A stretch of DNA of 64,000 bases from Pengzhenrongella sicca (GTDB lineage: Bacteria; Actinomycetota; Actinomycetes; Actinomycetales; Cellulomonadaceae): positions 1,922,001 to 1,986,000 of the forward strand of contig NZ_CP071868.1 in assembly GCF_017569225.1 (NCBI RefSeq), in the 5' to 3' direction. A program made the position numbers and the translations under genes. The notes under the pieces are model-generated. The model was given only the letters and a program-made list of their open reading frames with translations, did no database searches and was not told the DNA's origin. This document shows positions 52,786 through 61,409 of the stretch, one piece after another (the stretch's first letter is position 1; every line of letters begins with the position of its first letter).

Positions 52786-54268
52786 GCCTGCCAGCTCGGG
52801 GCTGCGGCCGTCGGCCATCGCCCGTCACCCGGCGGGTACGGGGGGTGGCGGGTGGGACAGTGGAACCGTGGTGATCCGGCGCGCGACCGTGGCACGGGCC
52901 GGTGTGCCCTCGATCGACGACGATCTGTTGACCGAGGCGCACGTCCGCGGCGGGAGCCCGGTCGGTCGTCTCGTCACCGCGCGCCCTTGGATGATGGACC
53001 TCTCCGTCGCGGGCGTGATGGCGGTGGTCGGGCTGGTCGGTGCCCTGTTCGCGGCGGAGACCGCGCGCGGCGCCACGGCGCTCGGTCTGTATCCGCCGGA
53101 CGCGGGCGTCGCTGGCCGGGTCACTGCCACCTGGCTCGTCGGCGCCGCGATCGGTGCCGCGCTGCTGGCCGTGCGACGGCTGGCGCCGCTCGGCGTCACG
53201 GTGGCGCTGACCGTCGCGTCGCTCGCCTCGCTGCTGTTCGCCGGCGTGCTCGGGGTGCTAGGCGCCTGCGCGGCGTGCGCCCTTTACGGCGTCGCGGCCA
53301 CCCGACCCGCGCGCACGACGTGGATCGTCTTCGGCGTCGTCCTGTCGACCGTGACGCTCGGGCTGTGGTGGTGGCAGGACCTCGGGCTGATCGAGATCAT
53401 CGCGTGGTCGTCGGCAGGGTTGGGGTCGGGTTGGGAGCCGCCGACGTACCTCGAGGCGCCGCTGTTCTCCGCGGGCCGCCGCATGGGGTCCGTCCTGCTG
53501 CTGCTCGCACTGCTCCTCCTGGGCGTCGCGATCGGGTCGGCCGCACGGGCCCGCCGCCTGCACGCGATGGAGCTCGTCGCGCGCTACCGCGCACTGGCCC
53601 GCGAGCGGGACCAGAGCGCGGCGCTCGCCCGCGCTGCCGAGCGCGCGCACATCGCCCGCGAGATGCACGACGTCGTGGCCCACAGCGTGACCGTGATGGT
53701 GGCGTTGGCCGACGGTGCCGACGCCTCGTTCGAGCGCGCCCCGGACCGCTCGCGGGACGCGGTACGGCAGGTAGCACGCACCGGCCGGTCCGCGCTGATC
53801 GACATGCAACGCGTCCTGGGCGCCCTGGGACCTGCGGACGACGACGGCACGGACGGTCGCGCGGACCCAACGGAGGTCGACCTGCCGACGCTCGTCGAGC
53901 GGTTCGGCGCCGCCGGGTTGCCCGTGACGGTGACGGGCCTCGACATCGAGCTCCCGGACGATACGTCGGTTCGCCTGGCGGTGCTGCGGATCCTCGGTGA
54001 GGCGCTGACCAACGTTCTGCGGCACGCCCCGGGTGCGTCGTCGGTGGAGGTCACGCTCCGGCGCACCCCGACCTCGCTCGAGGTCGAGGTCGTCGACAGT
54101 GGCGGGACGCGGCCCGGAACGGGGGGCGGTAGCGGGCGTGGCATCGTCGGGATGGGCGAGCGGGCCGCGCTCCTCGGCGGGCACGTGTCGTCCGGTCCGC
54201 GCCTGGTCGGCGGATGGCAGGTGCATGCGGTGCTGCCGTGGCCGGACGATGAGGGAGGCGCGCGATGA
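52772..54268 (+). CDS. NarL-type sensor histidine kinase
   Basis: A 498-residue kinase (466 if the GTG at 52868 is the true start). About six N-terminal membrane spans (residues about 75-255) form the sensor part. The HisKA_3 dimerisation box is AHIAREMHDVVAHSVTVM (His is the phospho-acceptor). The ATPase domain has GEALTNVLRHAPGASSVEV and GRGIVGMGERAALLGG. This type pairs with LuxR-like response regulators, as here. It overlaps the regulator gene by four bases. Confidence 0.9.
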   Translation: MTSAEPASSGLRPSAIARHPAGTGGGGWDSGTVVIRRATVARAGVPSIDDDLLTEAHVRGGSPVGRLVTARPWMMDLSVAGVMAVVGLVGALFAAETARGATALGLYPPDAGVAGRVTATWLVGAAIGAALLAVRRLAPLGVTVALTVASLASLLFAGVLGVLGACAACALYGVAATRPARTTWIVFGVVLSTVTLGLWWWQDLGLIEIIAWSSAGLGSGWEPPTYLEAPLFSAGRRMGSVLLLLALLLLGVAIGSAARARRLHAMELVARYRALARERDQSAALARAAERAHIAREMHDVVAHSVTVMVALADGADASFERAPDRSRDAVRQVARTGRSALIDMQRVLGALGPADDDGTDGRADPTEVDLPTLVERFGAAGLPVTVTGLDIELPDDTSVRLAVLRILGEALTNVLRHAPGASSVEVTLRRTPTSLEVEVVDSGGTRPGTGGGSGRGIVGMGERAALLGGHVSSGPRLVGGWQVHAVLPWPDDEGGAR

Positions 54269-54948
54269 CGACGGTGCTCCTGGTGGACGACCAGGCGCTG
54301 CTGCGGCTCGGCTTCCGGCTGGTCATCGAGTCCGAGCCGGACCTCGAGGTGGTCGGCGAGGCTGCGGACGGTCGCGTCGCGCTCGACCAGGTGGCCGCGC
54401 TGGCGCCCGATGTGGTCCTCATGGACATCCGGATGCCGGGCATGGACGGCATCGACGCGACCGCGCGGATCGTCGCGAACCACCCCGGATCGCGCGTGCT
54501 GGTCCTCACGACGTTCGACGTCGACGACCTGGCGTTCGCCGCGCTGCGCGCCGGCGCGAGCGGTTTCCTGCTCAAGTCGGCCCGTCCCGACGAGCTCCTC
54601 GACGCGATCCGCACCGTCGCCGCGGGCACCGCGGTCGTCGCGCCGCGCGTGCTGCGCCGCATGCTCGACCTCTTCGCGTCCCACCTGCCGGCCGCCGGTG
54701 TGGTCGCGGCCGACGACGGCACGGACCCTCGCCTGGGCGCGCTCACACCGCGCGAACTCGAGGTCCTGCGCCTCATCGCGGAGGGTGCGTCGAACACCGA
54801 GATCGCGGCCGAGCTGGTGGTGTCCCAGACCACGGTCAAGACCCACGTGGGCAACGTGTTCGCGAAGCTCGGTGCCCGGGACCGCGTGCAGGCCGTGATC
54901 CTGGCGTACGAGTGCGGGCTGGTGGGGGGCGACCCCCCGCGGCGCTGA
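54265..54948 (+). CDS. LuxR/NarL-family response regulator
   Basis: A 227-residue regulator. The receiver (1-120) carries Asp54 in VVLMDIRMPGMDGID, acidic pair at 8-9 and Lys in FLLKSARPDEL. The C-terminal LuxR HTH (about 155-215) reads LTPRELEVLRLIAEGASNTE and SQTTVKTHVGNVF. It completes the operon of exporter plus sensor and likely activates it, a layout typical of antibiotic-sensing systems. Confidence 0.93.
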   Translation: MTTVLLVDDQALLRLGFRLVIESEPDLEVVGEAADGRVALDQVAALAPDVVLMDIRMPGMDGIDATARIVANHPGSRVLVLTTFDVDDLAFAALRAGASGFLLKSARPDELLDAIRTVAAGTAVVAPRVLRRMLDLFASHLPAAGVVAADDGTDPRLGALTPRELEVLRLIAEGASNTEIAAELVVSQTTVKTHVGNVFAKLGARDRVQAVILAYECGLVGGDPPRR

Positions 54949-55017
54949 ACTCCGGCGCCACCCGGCGAGCCGCGTGCATACTGGGCAATCCGCTGTCGGC
55001 CCCCCCAGGAGCTCCCC

Positions 55018-55422
55018 GTGCCCACACTGCCGCTGCCCGACGACGCGCTGGCCATGCTCGCCCAGCCGAGCCGCGCGGTGATGGCGACCGTGCGACGCGA
55101 CGGCTCCCCGGTCACCGCCGCGACGTGGTACCTCCTGGACGAGGGTCGGGTGCTGCTCAACCTCGACGCCACGCGCGTGCGGCTCACGCACTTGCGGCGC
55201 GATCCGCGGGTCTCGCTGACGGTCCTCGGCGGCGATGACTGGTACAGCCACCTCACGCTCCTTGGCTCGGTCGTGGACCTGCAGTCGGACACCGACCGGT
55301 CGGGCATCGACCGGCTCTCGCGGCACTACACCGGTCACGCGTACCCGGACCGCGAGGGCGAGCGGTGGAGCGGGTGGCTCGAGATCGACCGCTGGACTGG
55401 GTGGGGCGCCTACAAGAGCTAA
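55018..55422 (+). CDS. PPOX-class pyridoxamine 5'-phosphate oxidase-like protein (F420/FMN binding)
   Basis: A 134-residue split-barrel flavin/F420-binding protein. The family pattern is PSRAVMATVRRDGSPVTAAT and WYLLDEGRVLLNLDATRVRL, then LRRDPRVSLTVL. Length matches the single-domain PPOX/F420-dependent group of Actinobacteria. The GTG start is 70 bp after the regulator stop. The exact cofactor and substrate are unknown. Confidence 0.85.
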   Translation: MPTLPLPDDALAMLAQPSRAVMATVRRDGSPVTAATWYLLDEGRVLLNLDATRVRLTHLRRDPRVSLTVLGGDDWYSHLTLLGSVVDLQSDTDRSGIDRLSRHYTGHAYPDREGERWSGWLEIDRWTGWGAYKS

Positions 55423-55500
55423 CCGGCTCTTCGCGGTTCGTGGTGAACGGTCCTTCGACCTCCCACTCAACACAAGCGACCTCGTGTCGCGCCACCTGGA

Positions 55501-55519
55501 GAGTGCTCCAGGAGCACTC
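55501..55519. promoter_or_regulatory. 19-bp perfect palindrome
   Basis: GAGTGCTCCAGGAGCACTC is perfectly symmetric around one base, in the gap between the convergent PPOX and universal stress genes. It could be a protein-binding site or a short terminator stem; its single-base centre does not favour an RNA hairpin. Confidence 0.4.
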
Positions 55520-55585
55520 CCGCGACGGTTCTGTCGTGGGGTGTCGCGGAGTTCGGCGCTGTCTCCTCCCTCCGCTCCGGCGCAT

Positions 55586-55981
55586 TCACGCTCGAGGTTT
55601 GACGGCCAGCACCGGGCACTCGGCTCCGAGGATGATTGCTTGAGCGGTGCTCCCGGTGACCAGCTTGCCCACGGGCGATCGACGGCGTACCCCGATCACG
55701 ATCAGGTCTGCTCCGATCTCCTCGGCGATGGCGAGGATGCTGACGTCTGCCGGGCGGCCGTCGCCCGGTCTGCGGATATCGTGCTCGATCCCGGCGGTCG
55801 TGAGCCGGGCGTCCAGGGCGTCGATGTCGCGTTCCTCGGCGAAGACCGGGTCCGCGTAGTTGCCGTCCTTACCGGTGTTGACGACCGTGAGGTGCGCGCC
55901 TTCGAGGCGGGCGTAGTGGATGGCGCGGTCCAGCGCGGCCAAACCGGGTGCGGTGGTGATGTACCCGAGCACGATGTTCAT
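55586..55981 (-). CDS. Universal stress protein (UspA family)
   Basis: A 131-residue single-domain Usp. The N-terminal strand reads NIVLGYITTAPGLAALDRAI, and the C-terminal nucleotide-binding motif is VIGVRRRSPVGKLVTGSTAQ followed by ILGAECPVLAVKP (the G2xG9xGS/T pattern). It would bind ATP and protect cells under stress. It stands alone; its promoter must lie in the 180 bp upstream. Confidence 0.92.
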   Translation of the reverse strand: MNIVLGYITTAPGLAALDRAIHYARLEGAHLTVVNTGKDGNYADPVFAEERDIDALDARLTTAGIEHDIRRPGDGRPADVSILAIAEEIGADLIVIGVRRRSPVGKLVTGSTAQAIILGAECPVLAVKPRA

Positions 55982-56162
55982 GAGGTCCCGTTCGCGTGGT
56001 GCGGATGTTGGACATGCCGGTGGCCCGTCGTCGGCGGGTCAGGAGATCAGCGTAGAAGAGGCGTCGTGGGTCCCGACCTCCCTCGCGTCGAGGAGTATTG
56101 CCCGACCCGTGGACGTCGGCTGGCGTGTCAGGCGGTGGCGTGAAGCGGGGCACGGGTCTACG

Positions 56163-57635
56163 TCAGGAGTTGGCACCCATCTCGGTCAGCACGGCTTGGG
56201 CGCCGTTCGCTAGGAGAGCTGCTCTGAGGTTGACGTAGGTCGTTCGCAGGCGCTCGTTTGTGCCGAGCTCGCCAAAGACAGGTGCAAAGTCGAGCAGCGC
56301 GCCGGGGTTGCCGCTTTCCTGCGCAACGAACTCGAGGAGAGCGTCACGGCGCTGGTCGGTGATCGTTCGTCCGTTAGCGCCGAGACCCGACTCGAGGTAC
56401 ACGCTCCAGGCCGCGAGGACCAGCCCGCAGCATTCGATGGCATCGTCTCGCTTGAGCTGTTCGCGCAGTACTGGCAGGAGGAACTTCGGGAGGCGTTCGG
56501 AGGCGTCGACCACCTGCCGGTCCAGTGTGTCCTTGACCGCCTCGCTGCTAAAGCGCGCGATGAGCTGGTCGCAGTACGCGCCGAGGTCCACCCCGGGGAC
56601 GGGGCTGAGGGTGGGAATTGCTTCGGTGGTCATGTACCGCCTCAAGAAGGCGACGAGCAGGGGGTCCCGGCATGCGTCGTGCACCCAGGCGTGCCCGGAG
56701 AGCAGGCCGAGATAGCTCATCGCCTGGTGCGAGGCGTTCAGGAGTCGCAGCTTCATGAGTTCGTAGGATTCGACGTCGGCGACGAGCTGCACACCGACGG
56801 CGGCCAGATCGGGGCGTCCCAGCGGGAAGGTGTCCTCGACAACCCATTGCAGATAGCTCTCGGAGCGGACCGGCCACCTGTCCTGGATCCCGAACTCTGC
56901 CCCGATCGCGCGGCGGGTCTCGTCGGTGGTGACGGGGGTGATGCGGTCGACCATCGAGCAGGGGAAGGCGACGTTCTCCATGATCCAGTCGGCAAGGCCG
57001 GGATCCAGGGCGCGTGCGAACGACGTAAGCGCCACACGTGCGACGTGGCCGTTGCCTTGGACGTTGTCACACGACAGGACGGTGAATGCCGGGATCCCGC
57101 GATCTCGCCGCGTGCGGAGTCCTGCGGTGAGGTAGCCCAGGACGCTGCACGGCGGCCCACCGGAGGAGAGATCAGCGAGGGTCAACTCGCTGGTGGGCTC
57201 GAACACCCCCGAAGCGTTGTTCACTTCGTACCCGCCCTCGGTGATGGTGAGCGACACGATCCGGGTCTGTGGGTCGGCGAGTGCCTCCACCACGGCGTTC
57301 GGGTCGTCCGGCGCGAAGAGGTAATGGAGGAGGCTTCCCACGATTCGTGCGTTCTGCGTGCCGTCGGGTGCAACGGTGACCAGCGTGTACAAGCCACTCT
57401 GCGCGTTGAAGGCGTCTCGGGCGGCGGCGTCCTGCGCCATCACACCGACGCCGCAGATGCCCCAGCTCAGGTCTCCGTTCGACAGGATCGAGTCGAGGTA
57501 GAGCGCTTCGTGTGCACGATGGAATCCGCCGACGCCGAAGTGCACGACGCCAGTCGTCGCGGCCGATCGCTCGTAGGAGGGGACCTGGACACGCGGGTCG
57601 AGCGTGTCGAGCATGGTCGGGTCGAGTGGCGTCAC
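56163..57635 (-). CDS. Mannitol dehydrogenase family oxidoreductase (polyol/ketose or uronate)
   Basis: A 490-residue long-chain NAD(P)-dependent dehydrogenase. The Rossmann nucleotide motif is VHFGVGGFHRAHEALYLD and the conserved C-terminal domain contains KLRLLNASHQAMSYLGLLSG with the catalytic Lys-Asn-His set. The family interconverts polyols and ketoses, or fructuronate and mannonate. Start is the GTG at 57635, with AAGGAG upstream. It lies 40 bp downstream of the kinase gene on the same strand; with the SDR, FGGY kinase and aldolase nearby it suggests a polyol route. Confidence 0.88.
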   Translation of the reverse strand: MTPLDPTMLDTLDPRVQVPSYERSAATTGVVHFGVGGFHRAHEALYLDSILSNGDLSWGICGVGVMAQDAAARDAFNAQSGLYTLVTVAPDGTQNARIVGSLLHYLFAPDDPNAVVEALADPQTRIVSLTITEGGYEVNNASGVFEPTSELTLADLSSGGPPCSVLGYLTAGLRTRRDRGIPAFTVLSCDNVQGNGHVARVALTSFARALDPGLADWIMENVAFPCSMVDRITPVTTDETRRAIGAEFGIQDRWPVRSESYLQWVVEDTFPLGRPDLAAVGVQLVADVESYELMKLRLLNASHQAMSYLGLLSGHAWVHDACRDPLLVAFLRRYMTTEAIPTLSPVPGVDLGAYCDQLIARFSSEAVKDTLDRQVVDASERLPKFLLPVLREQLKRDDAIECCGLVLAAWSVYLESGLGANGRTITDQRRDALLEFVAQESGNPGALLDFAPVFGELGTNERLRTTYVNLRAALLANGAQAVLTEMGANS

Positions 57636-57674
57636 GATGAGATCTCCTTGGTGAGCAGGTCGGGAGGGATGGGC

Positions 57675-58349
57675 TCACGCCTTCGCGGCGACGAGGCGGA
57701 CGAGGCGGACGACGAGGTTCGCAGCTTCGCGGCCGGTGAGGATCAGCGATGCGTTGGCTTCGTCGACTTCGGTGACCCAGGAATGCGCGTGGTTAGCGGT
57801 GTCACCGTGTGAGAGGCGGCGGGCCACGAGTCGGCGCACGCGTTCTTGAACCGGGAGGTCGAGGAACCACACCTCGTCGAGCAAGGGGCGCACATCGCCC
57901 CAGCCGCACTCGTCGTATAGAAGGTAGTTGCCCTCGGTAATCACCAGAGGCACCGTTCGGGGCACCGCGACGGCACTACCGATCGACGCCTCTAAGGCTC
58001 GGTCGAATCGCGGCGCATAGGTCACGTCTTCCTCGGCCTGCCGCATTCGCGTCAGCAACGACACGTAGCCGGCCACGTCGAACGTGTCGGGGGCTCCTTT
58101 GCGGGCGCGACGCCCGAGCTCAACGAGGACCTCATCGGCCAGATGAAAGCCGTCCATGCCCACGACCACGGCTCGGGCGCCAAGGGCCTCATCGAGCGCT
58201 GCGCACAAGGTCGACTTCCCCGCCCCGGGAGCACCGACGATCCCGAGGACGGTTCGCGAGCTCGCCGCAGCCAGCGCCTCAGCGCGTGTCACTAGATCCG
58301 CGACCGTCGCCGGAACGGGCTCGAGTTCGGTGAGTGCGGTCCGATCCAT
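57675..58349 (-). CDS. P-loop nucleoside/ketose kinase-like protein (uridine-kinase fold)
   Basis: A 224-residue kinase of the phosphoribulokinase/uridine kinase class. The P-loop is GIVGAPGAGKSTLCAALDEAL and the later motifs are VVVGMDGFHLADEVL, YAPRFDRALE and VITEGNYLLYDE. Close relatives are annotated as nucleoside kinases but often occur in sugar operons, where they may phosphorylate a ketose such as fructose. AAAGGAGG precedes the ATG. It is upstream of the dehydrogenase and divergent from the SDR, facing the LacI-type operators. Confidence 0.8.
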   Translation of the reverse strand: MDRTALTELEPVPATVADLVTRAEALAAASSRTVLGIVGAPGAGKSTLCAALDEALGARAVVVGMDGFHLADEVLVELGRRARKGAPDTFDVAGYVSLLTRMRQAEEDVTYAPRFDRALEASIGSAVAVPRTVPLVITEGNYLLYDECGWGDVRPLLDEVWFLDLPVQERVRRLVARRLSHGDTANHAHSWVTEVDEANASLILTGREAANLVVRLVRLVAAKA

Positions 58350-58452
58350 GGTGCTGCCTCCTTTGGCACGGCGGACAGGTGCTGCGCGAAGCGTTCGGCG
58401 CGGTTCGCGCCCGCGCTCCGCGACAAGGCTCGAAAGGGACCCTAGAAGCCCA

Positions 58453-58491
58453 TGACACCGGTGTCAAGACCGATCGATGACACCGGTGACA
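58453..58491. promoter_or_regulatory. Two LacI-type operators in the divergent promoter region
   Basis: TGACACCGGTGTCA (58453-58466) is a perfect 14-bp palindrome with the central CG expected of LacI-family sites. TGACACCGGTGACA (58478-58491) is a near-copy, 25 bp centre to centre. A third partial match, GACACCGGTGGTC, covers the start of the LacI gene (59438-59450). They lie between the kinase and SDR genes and so can control both directions. Confidence 0.7.
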
Positions 58492-58587
58492 CGACGTCCC
58501 GGTTGTGACACGATGGCGGCGCACGACCGGCACCGGTGCCTTCCGGTCGTCCGGCGATCTCTACTGACTCGAGAGGAACATCTCGCC

Positions 58588-59316
58588 ATGACCGATTTCG
58601 GCGGTAGGAGCATTCTGGTGACCGGAGCGGCCGGGGGCATCGGTAGCGCCATCGTTCGCCAGCTCGTCGCGGCCAATGCCGACGTCGTAGCGAGCAACCG
58701 CGATGCCGCTTCCCTCGCTGGGATCGTGGCCGAGACAGGATGCCGGATCGCTCCGTTCGATCTCACTTCGGAGGAGGAGATCGCGGCTGCCCTCGGTGAG
58801 CTCGACTTGTGGGGCGTGGTGAACTGCGGAGGGTTCGGCGGGGAGATTGCATCCCCCATGGACACGGACATCGACGTCTTCGACCGGGTGATGGCCGTGA
58901 ACGCCCGCGGGACGCTCCTGGTGACGAAGTACGCCGCCCGAACGATGATCCGGCTCGGCGTCGGCGGCGCAATAGTGAACGTGTCCAGCCAGGCATCGTT
59001 GGTCGCGCTACAGAACCATGTGTCGTACGGATCGTCCAAAGCGGCGGTCGACAACATCACTCGAGTGAGTGCGCTTGAACTGGGCAAGTACAACATCCGG
59101 GTCAATAGCGTCCACCCGTCCGTCGTCATGACCGAGATGTCCGAGTTCTACTGGGGTCGGCCGGAAATTGGGGGCCCCTTTCTCGAGCAGATGCCGCTCG
59201 GGCGTTGGGTGACCCAGGACGAGGTGGCGGCACCCGTTGTCTTCCTGCTGAGCGACGGCGCGTCAATGATCACCGGTGCGCACCTGCCCATCGATGGCGG
59301 GTACACCTGTCGATAG
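58588..59316 (+). CDS. Short-chain dehydrogenase/reductase (xylulose-reductase-like)
   Basis: A 242-residue classical SDR. The NAD(P) motif TGAAGGIG opens the protein, the NNAG-like element is VNCGGFGG, and the active site is SSQASLVALQNHVSYGSSKA (Ser, Tyr and Lys). The C-terminal part ends ITGAHLPIDGGYTCR. Its closest general resemblance is to the L-xylulose/carbonyl reductase group, so ketose or polyol substrates are likely. Preceded by GAGAGGAA and the LacI operators. Confidence 0.88.
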   Translation: MTDFGGRSILVTGAAGGIGSAIVRQLVAANADVVASNRDAASLAGIVAETGCRIAPFDLTSEEEIAAALGELDLWGVVNCGGFGGEIASPMDTDIDVFDRVMAVNARGTLLVTKYAARTMIRLGVGGAIVNVSSQASLVALQNHVSYGSSKAAVDNITRVSALELGKYNIRVNSVHPSVVMTEMSEFYWGRPEIGGPFLEQMPLGRWVTQDEVAAPVVFLLSDGASMITGAHLPIDGGYTCR

Positions 59317-59444
59317 CGCCATTCGACAGCTGCGCTGGCCGGACAGAGTGCGGTGGCAGCACAGTCGCACACGAAGGTCTCCGCCGCGTCGGGGCATGAT
59401 GCTCCCGCGTGTCGCCAGGAGCGAACGTAGATGAGGAGACACCG

Positions 59445-60440
59445 GTGGTCCGCATGCGGGATGTTGCGCGCGAGGCGAACGTCTCCGTCAAGACGGTGTC
59501 GCGGGTCCACAACAATGACCCGCACGTGGCGCCGGACACTCGCGACCGGGTAGAGGCGGCCATCCGCCGGATGGGATACCTGCCCAACACCCTCGCCACC
59601 ACGTTCCGTGATGGCCGGTCCGCCGTGATCGGCATCGCCGTCCCCGACATCGGCGACCCGTACTTCTCCGCGATCGTGCGGGAGGTCGACCGCACCGCCG
59701 CTCAGCACCACATGCTGACGGTTGTCGCTGGAATCGGCGGGGACCCGTCGCAAGAGCGGGCCCGGGTGGAGGCACTCATGAGCCGACGACTCAGCGGCTT
59801 GATCATGGCGCCTGTCACCAACGATCAGTCCTACCTGTTGCCGTGGGTCGACCAAGCCCCGATCATCTTCATCGACCGCCGGCCCACGCGGCTGGCAGTC
59901 GACTCCTTCACGACCGACGACGAGCAGGGCGCGTTTGACGGCACGGCGCACCTGCTTGCCCACGGGCATCGTCGGGTCGCCTTCTTGGGGGACACCCTGA
60001 GCCTGGCGACCACGGCGGCCCGGCTCACGGGGTACCGGCGCGCACTCCACGAAGCGGAGCGTCCGTGGAGTCCGGAGCTCGTCGTCATGGACGGCGCGAC
60101 CCGAGGCGGGGCGGCCCTGGCGGTGCAGACCCTGGCGTGTTTGCCCGAGCCGCCGACCGCTCTGCTCAGCTCGAACGCGCGCTGCACGATCGCGCTCGCA
60201 CCCCTGCTGCGCAACCTCGGGCTTGCGGTGGTCTCGTTCGGAGACTTCCCCATGTCCGACGTCCTCGAGCCGGCCGTGACGATCCTGGACCAGCACCCGC
60301 ACGTCCTCGCCGAGATGGCCGTGAACCGGCTGTTGGATCGGCTCGCGCACCCAGCCAAGCGCTTTCGACGACGTCAGGTTCTCGCGGCAACGCTGGTCGA
60401 GCGCGACTCCTGCCGACTCCCGGTGACCACCCGTCCGTAG
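59445..60440 (+). CDS. LacI-family transcriptional regulator
   Basis: A 331-residue repressor. The HTH at the N-terminus reads MRDVAREANVSVKTVSRVHN, followed by the hinge helix PNTLATTFRDG. The sugar-binding domain (about 65-330) contains IGIAVPDIGDPYFSAIVREV and later LLSSNARCTIALAPLL. I chose the GTG at 59445 with GAGGAG six bases before it over the GTG at 59409. A partial copy of the operator covers this start, suggesting autoregulation. It probably controls the surrounding polyol locus. Confidence 0.9.
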   Translation: MVRMRDVAREANVSVKTVSRVHNNDPHVAPDTRDRVEAAIRRMGYLPNTLATTFRDGRSAVIGIAVPDIGDPYFSAIVREVDRTAAQHHMLTVVAGIGGDPSQERARVEALMSRRLSGLIMAPVTNDQSYLLPWVDQAPIIFIDRRPTRLAVDSFTTDDEQGAFDGTAHLLAHGHRRVAFLGDTLSLATTAARLTGYRRALHEAERPWSPELVVMDGATRGGAALAVQTLACLPEPPTALLSSNARCTIALAPLLRNLGLAVVSFGDFPMSDVLEPAVTILDQHPHVLAEMAVNRLLDRLAHPAKRFRRRQVLAATLVERDSCRLPVTTRP

Positions 60441-60450
60441 CCGAGGTCCG

Positions 60451-60485
60451 GCGGGCGCCGACCGCAAGGTCCGGTCGGCGCCCGC
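60451..60485. terminator. Bidirectional terminator hairpin between LacI and aldolase genes
   Basis: A 13-bp perfect GC stem (GCGGGCGCCGACC / GGTCGGCGCCCGC) with a 9-base loop separates the two convergent genes. Confidence 0.7.
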
Positions 60486-60515
60486 GGAGTCTGCTCCATC
60501 GGTCGGACAGAGTCG

Positions 60516-61409
60516 TCAGGAGGTCGTTGACCCGTCGACCGTCGCCGCGAGCTCGCGCAGCCGGGGGAGTGCTCGGTCCGTGAGCAGCGAACGTCGCCCA
60601 TCGTGCGTCATCGCGAGGCTGTCCTTCCACAACGACCGGCCCGCCATGGCTCCGCTGGCACCGTTGGCGACCGCCGTCGCCACCTGCTCGATGAACGTCG
60701 TGTGGTCGACGCCAGCGGACAGGACGGCCCACGGGACGCCGTCGGCGACCTTGGTCACCGCGGCGCAGGCCTCCGCAGAACCCGGGTACGGGAGTTTGAG
60801 AACCTTGGCGCCGCACGCGACCGCCAGCGCAGCCGCGTCGGTCACGAGCGTCGGGAACGCGGACTCGTACTCGGATGGGCTCTCGTCCTCGAGCCGGTAG
60901 GTGAGGAGTTCGACGATGAGCAGTAGACCTTCCTGTGTGCACGCCGTGATGAGTTCTCGCATCTCGTCGGCAACTCGCGAGTCCGGGCCCTGCCGGTCCG
61001 ACCGTACGTACCAGAGCATCTTGGCGGCGTCACCGCCCATGTCTCGGGCCGTGCGCGGCGTCATCCCGGCAACGAACTTCGTGTAGTGAAGGCCGTCTAC
61101 CTCTTCGAAGCCCGATGCGTCCAGCCCGACGACGAGCGCGGTGTCCCGTCCGAGGGTCCCATCGTCCACCAACGCGGGCAACGCAATTTCGGGATCGAGA
61201 AGAATGGCTGGCGCGTGGTTCCCGAGATACCGGACCAGGTCGGCCTTGGCGTCCGCCAGCTCCTCTTTCGTTATCGCCCCGGGACCGTCGGGGCAGTTCA
61301 TGACCGCTTTCATGCCGTTGCGCTGGTCGGCTGCCACGATCAGCATGTTCCCAGCCGCTGTACAGATAGACGCCATAGCGCGGCGCTCGAGAGTAGTGAG
61401 TTCATTCAT
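60516..61409 (-). CDS. Class I aldolase of the LacD/tagatose-bisphosphate family
   Basis: A 297-residue TIM-barrel aldolase. Conserved regions are AADQRNGMKAVM, AILLDPEIALPAL, GLHYTKFVAGMTPR, LLLIVELLTYRLED, and the region of the Schiff-base lysine VACGAKVLKLPYPG. Family members (LacD; sulfofructose-phosphate aldolase YihT) split C6 ketose phosphates. The ATG at 61409 has an AGGAGAC site and overlaps the FGGY kinase gene end by eight bases. It would act directly after the FGGY kinase in this pathway. Confidence 0.83.
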   Translation of the reverse strand: MNELTTLERRAMASICTAAGNMLIVAADQRNGMKAVMNCPDGPGAITKEELADAKADLVRYLGNHAPAILLDPEIALPALVDDGTLGRDTALVVGLDASGFEEVDGLHYTKFVAGMTPRTARDMGGDAAKMLWYVRSDRQGPDSRVADEMRELITACTQEGLLLIVELLTYRLEDESPSEYESAFPTLVTDAAALAVACGAKVLKLPYPGSAEACAAVTKVADGVPWAVLSAGVDHTTFIEQVATAVANGASGAMAGRSLWKDSLAMTHDGRRSLLTDRALPRLRELAATVDGSTTS

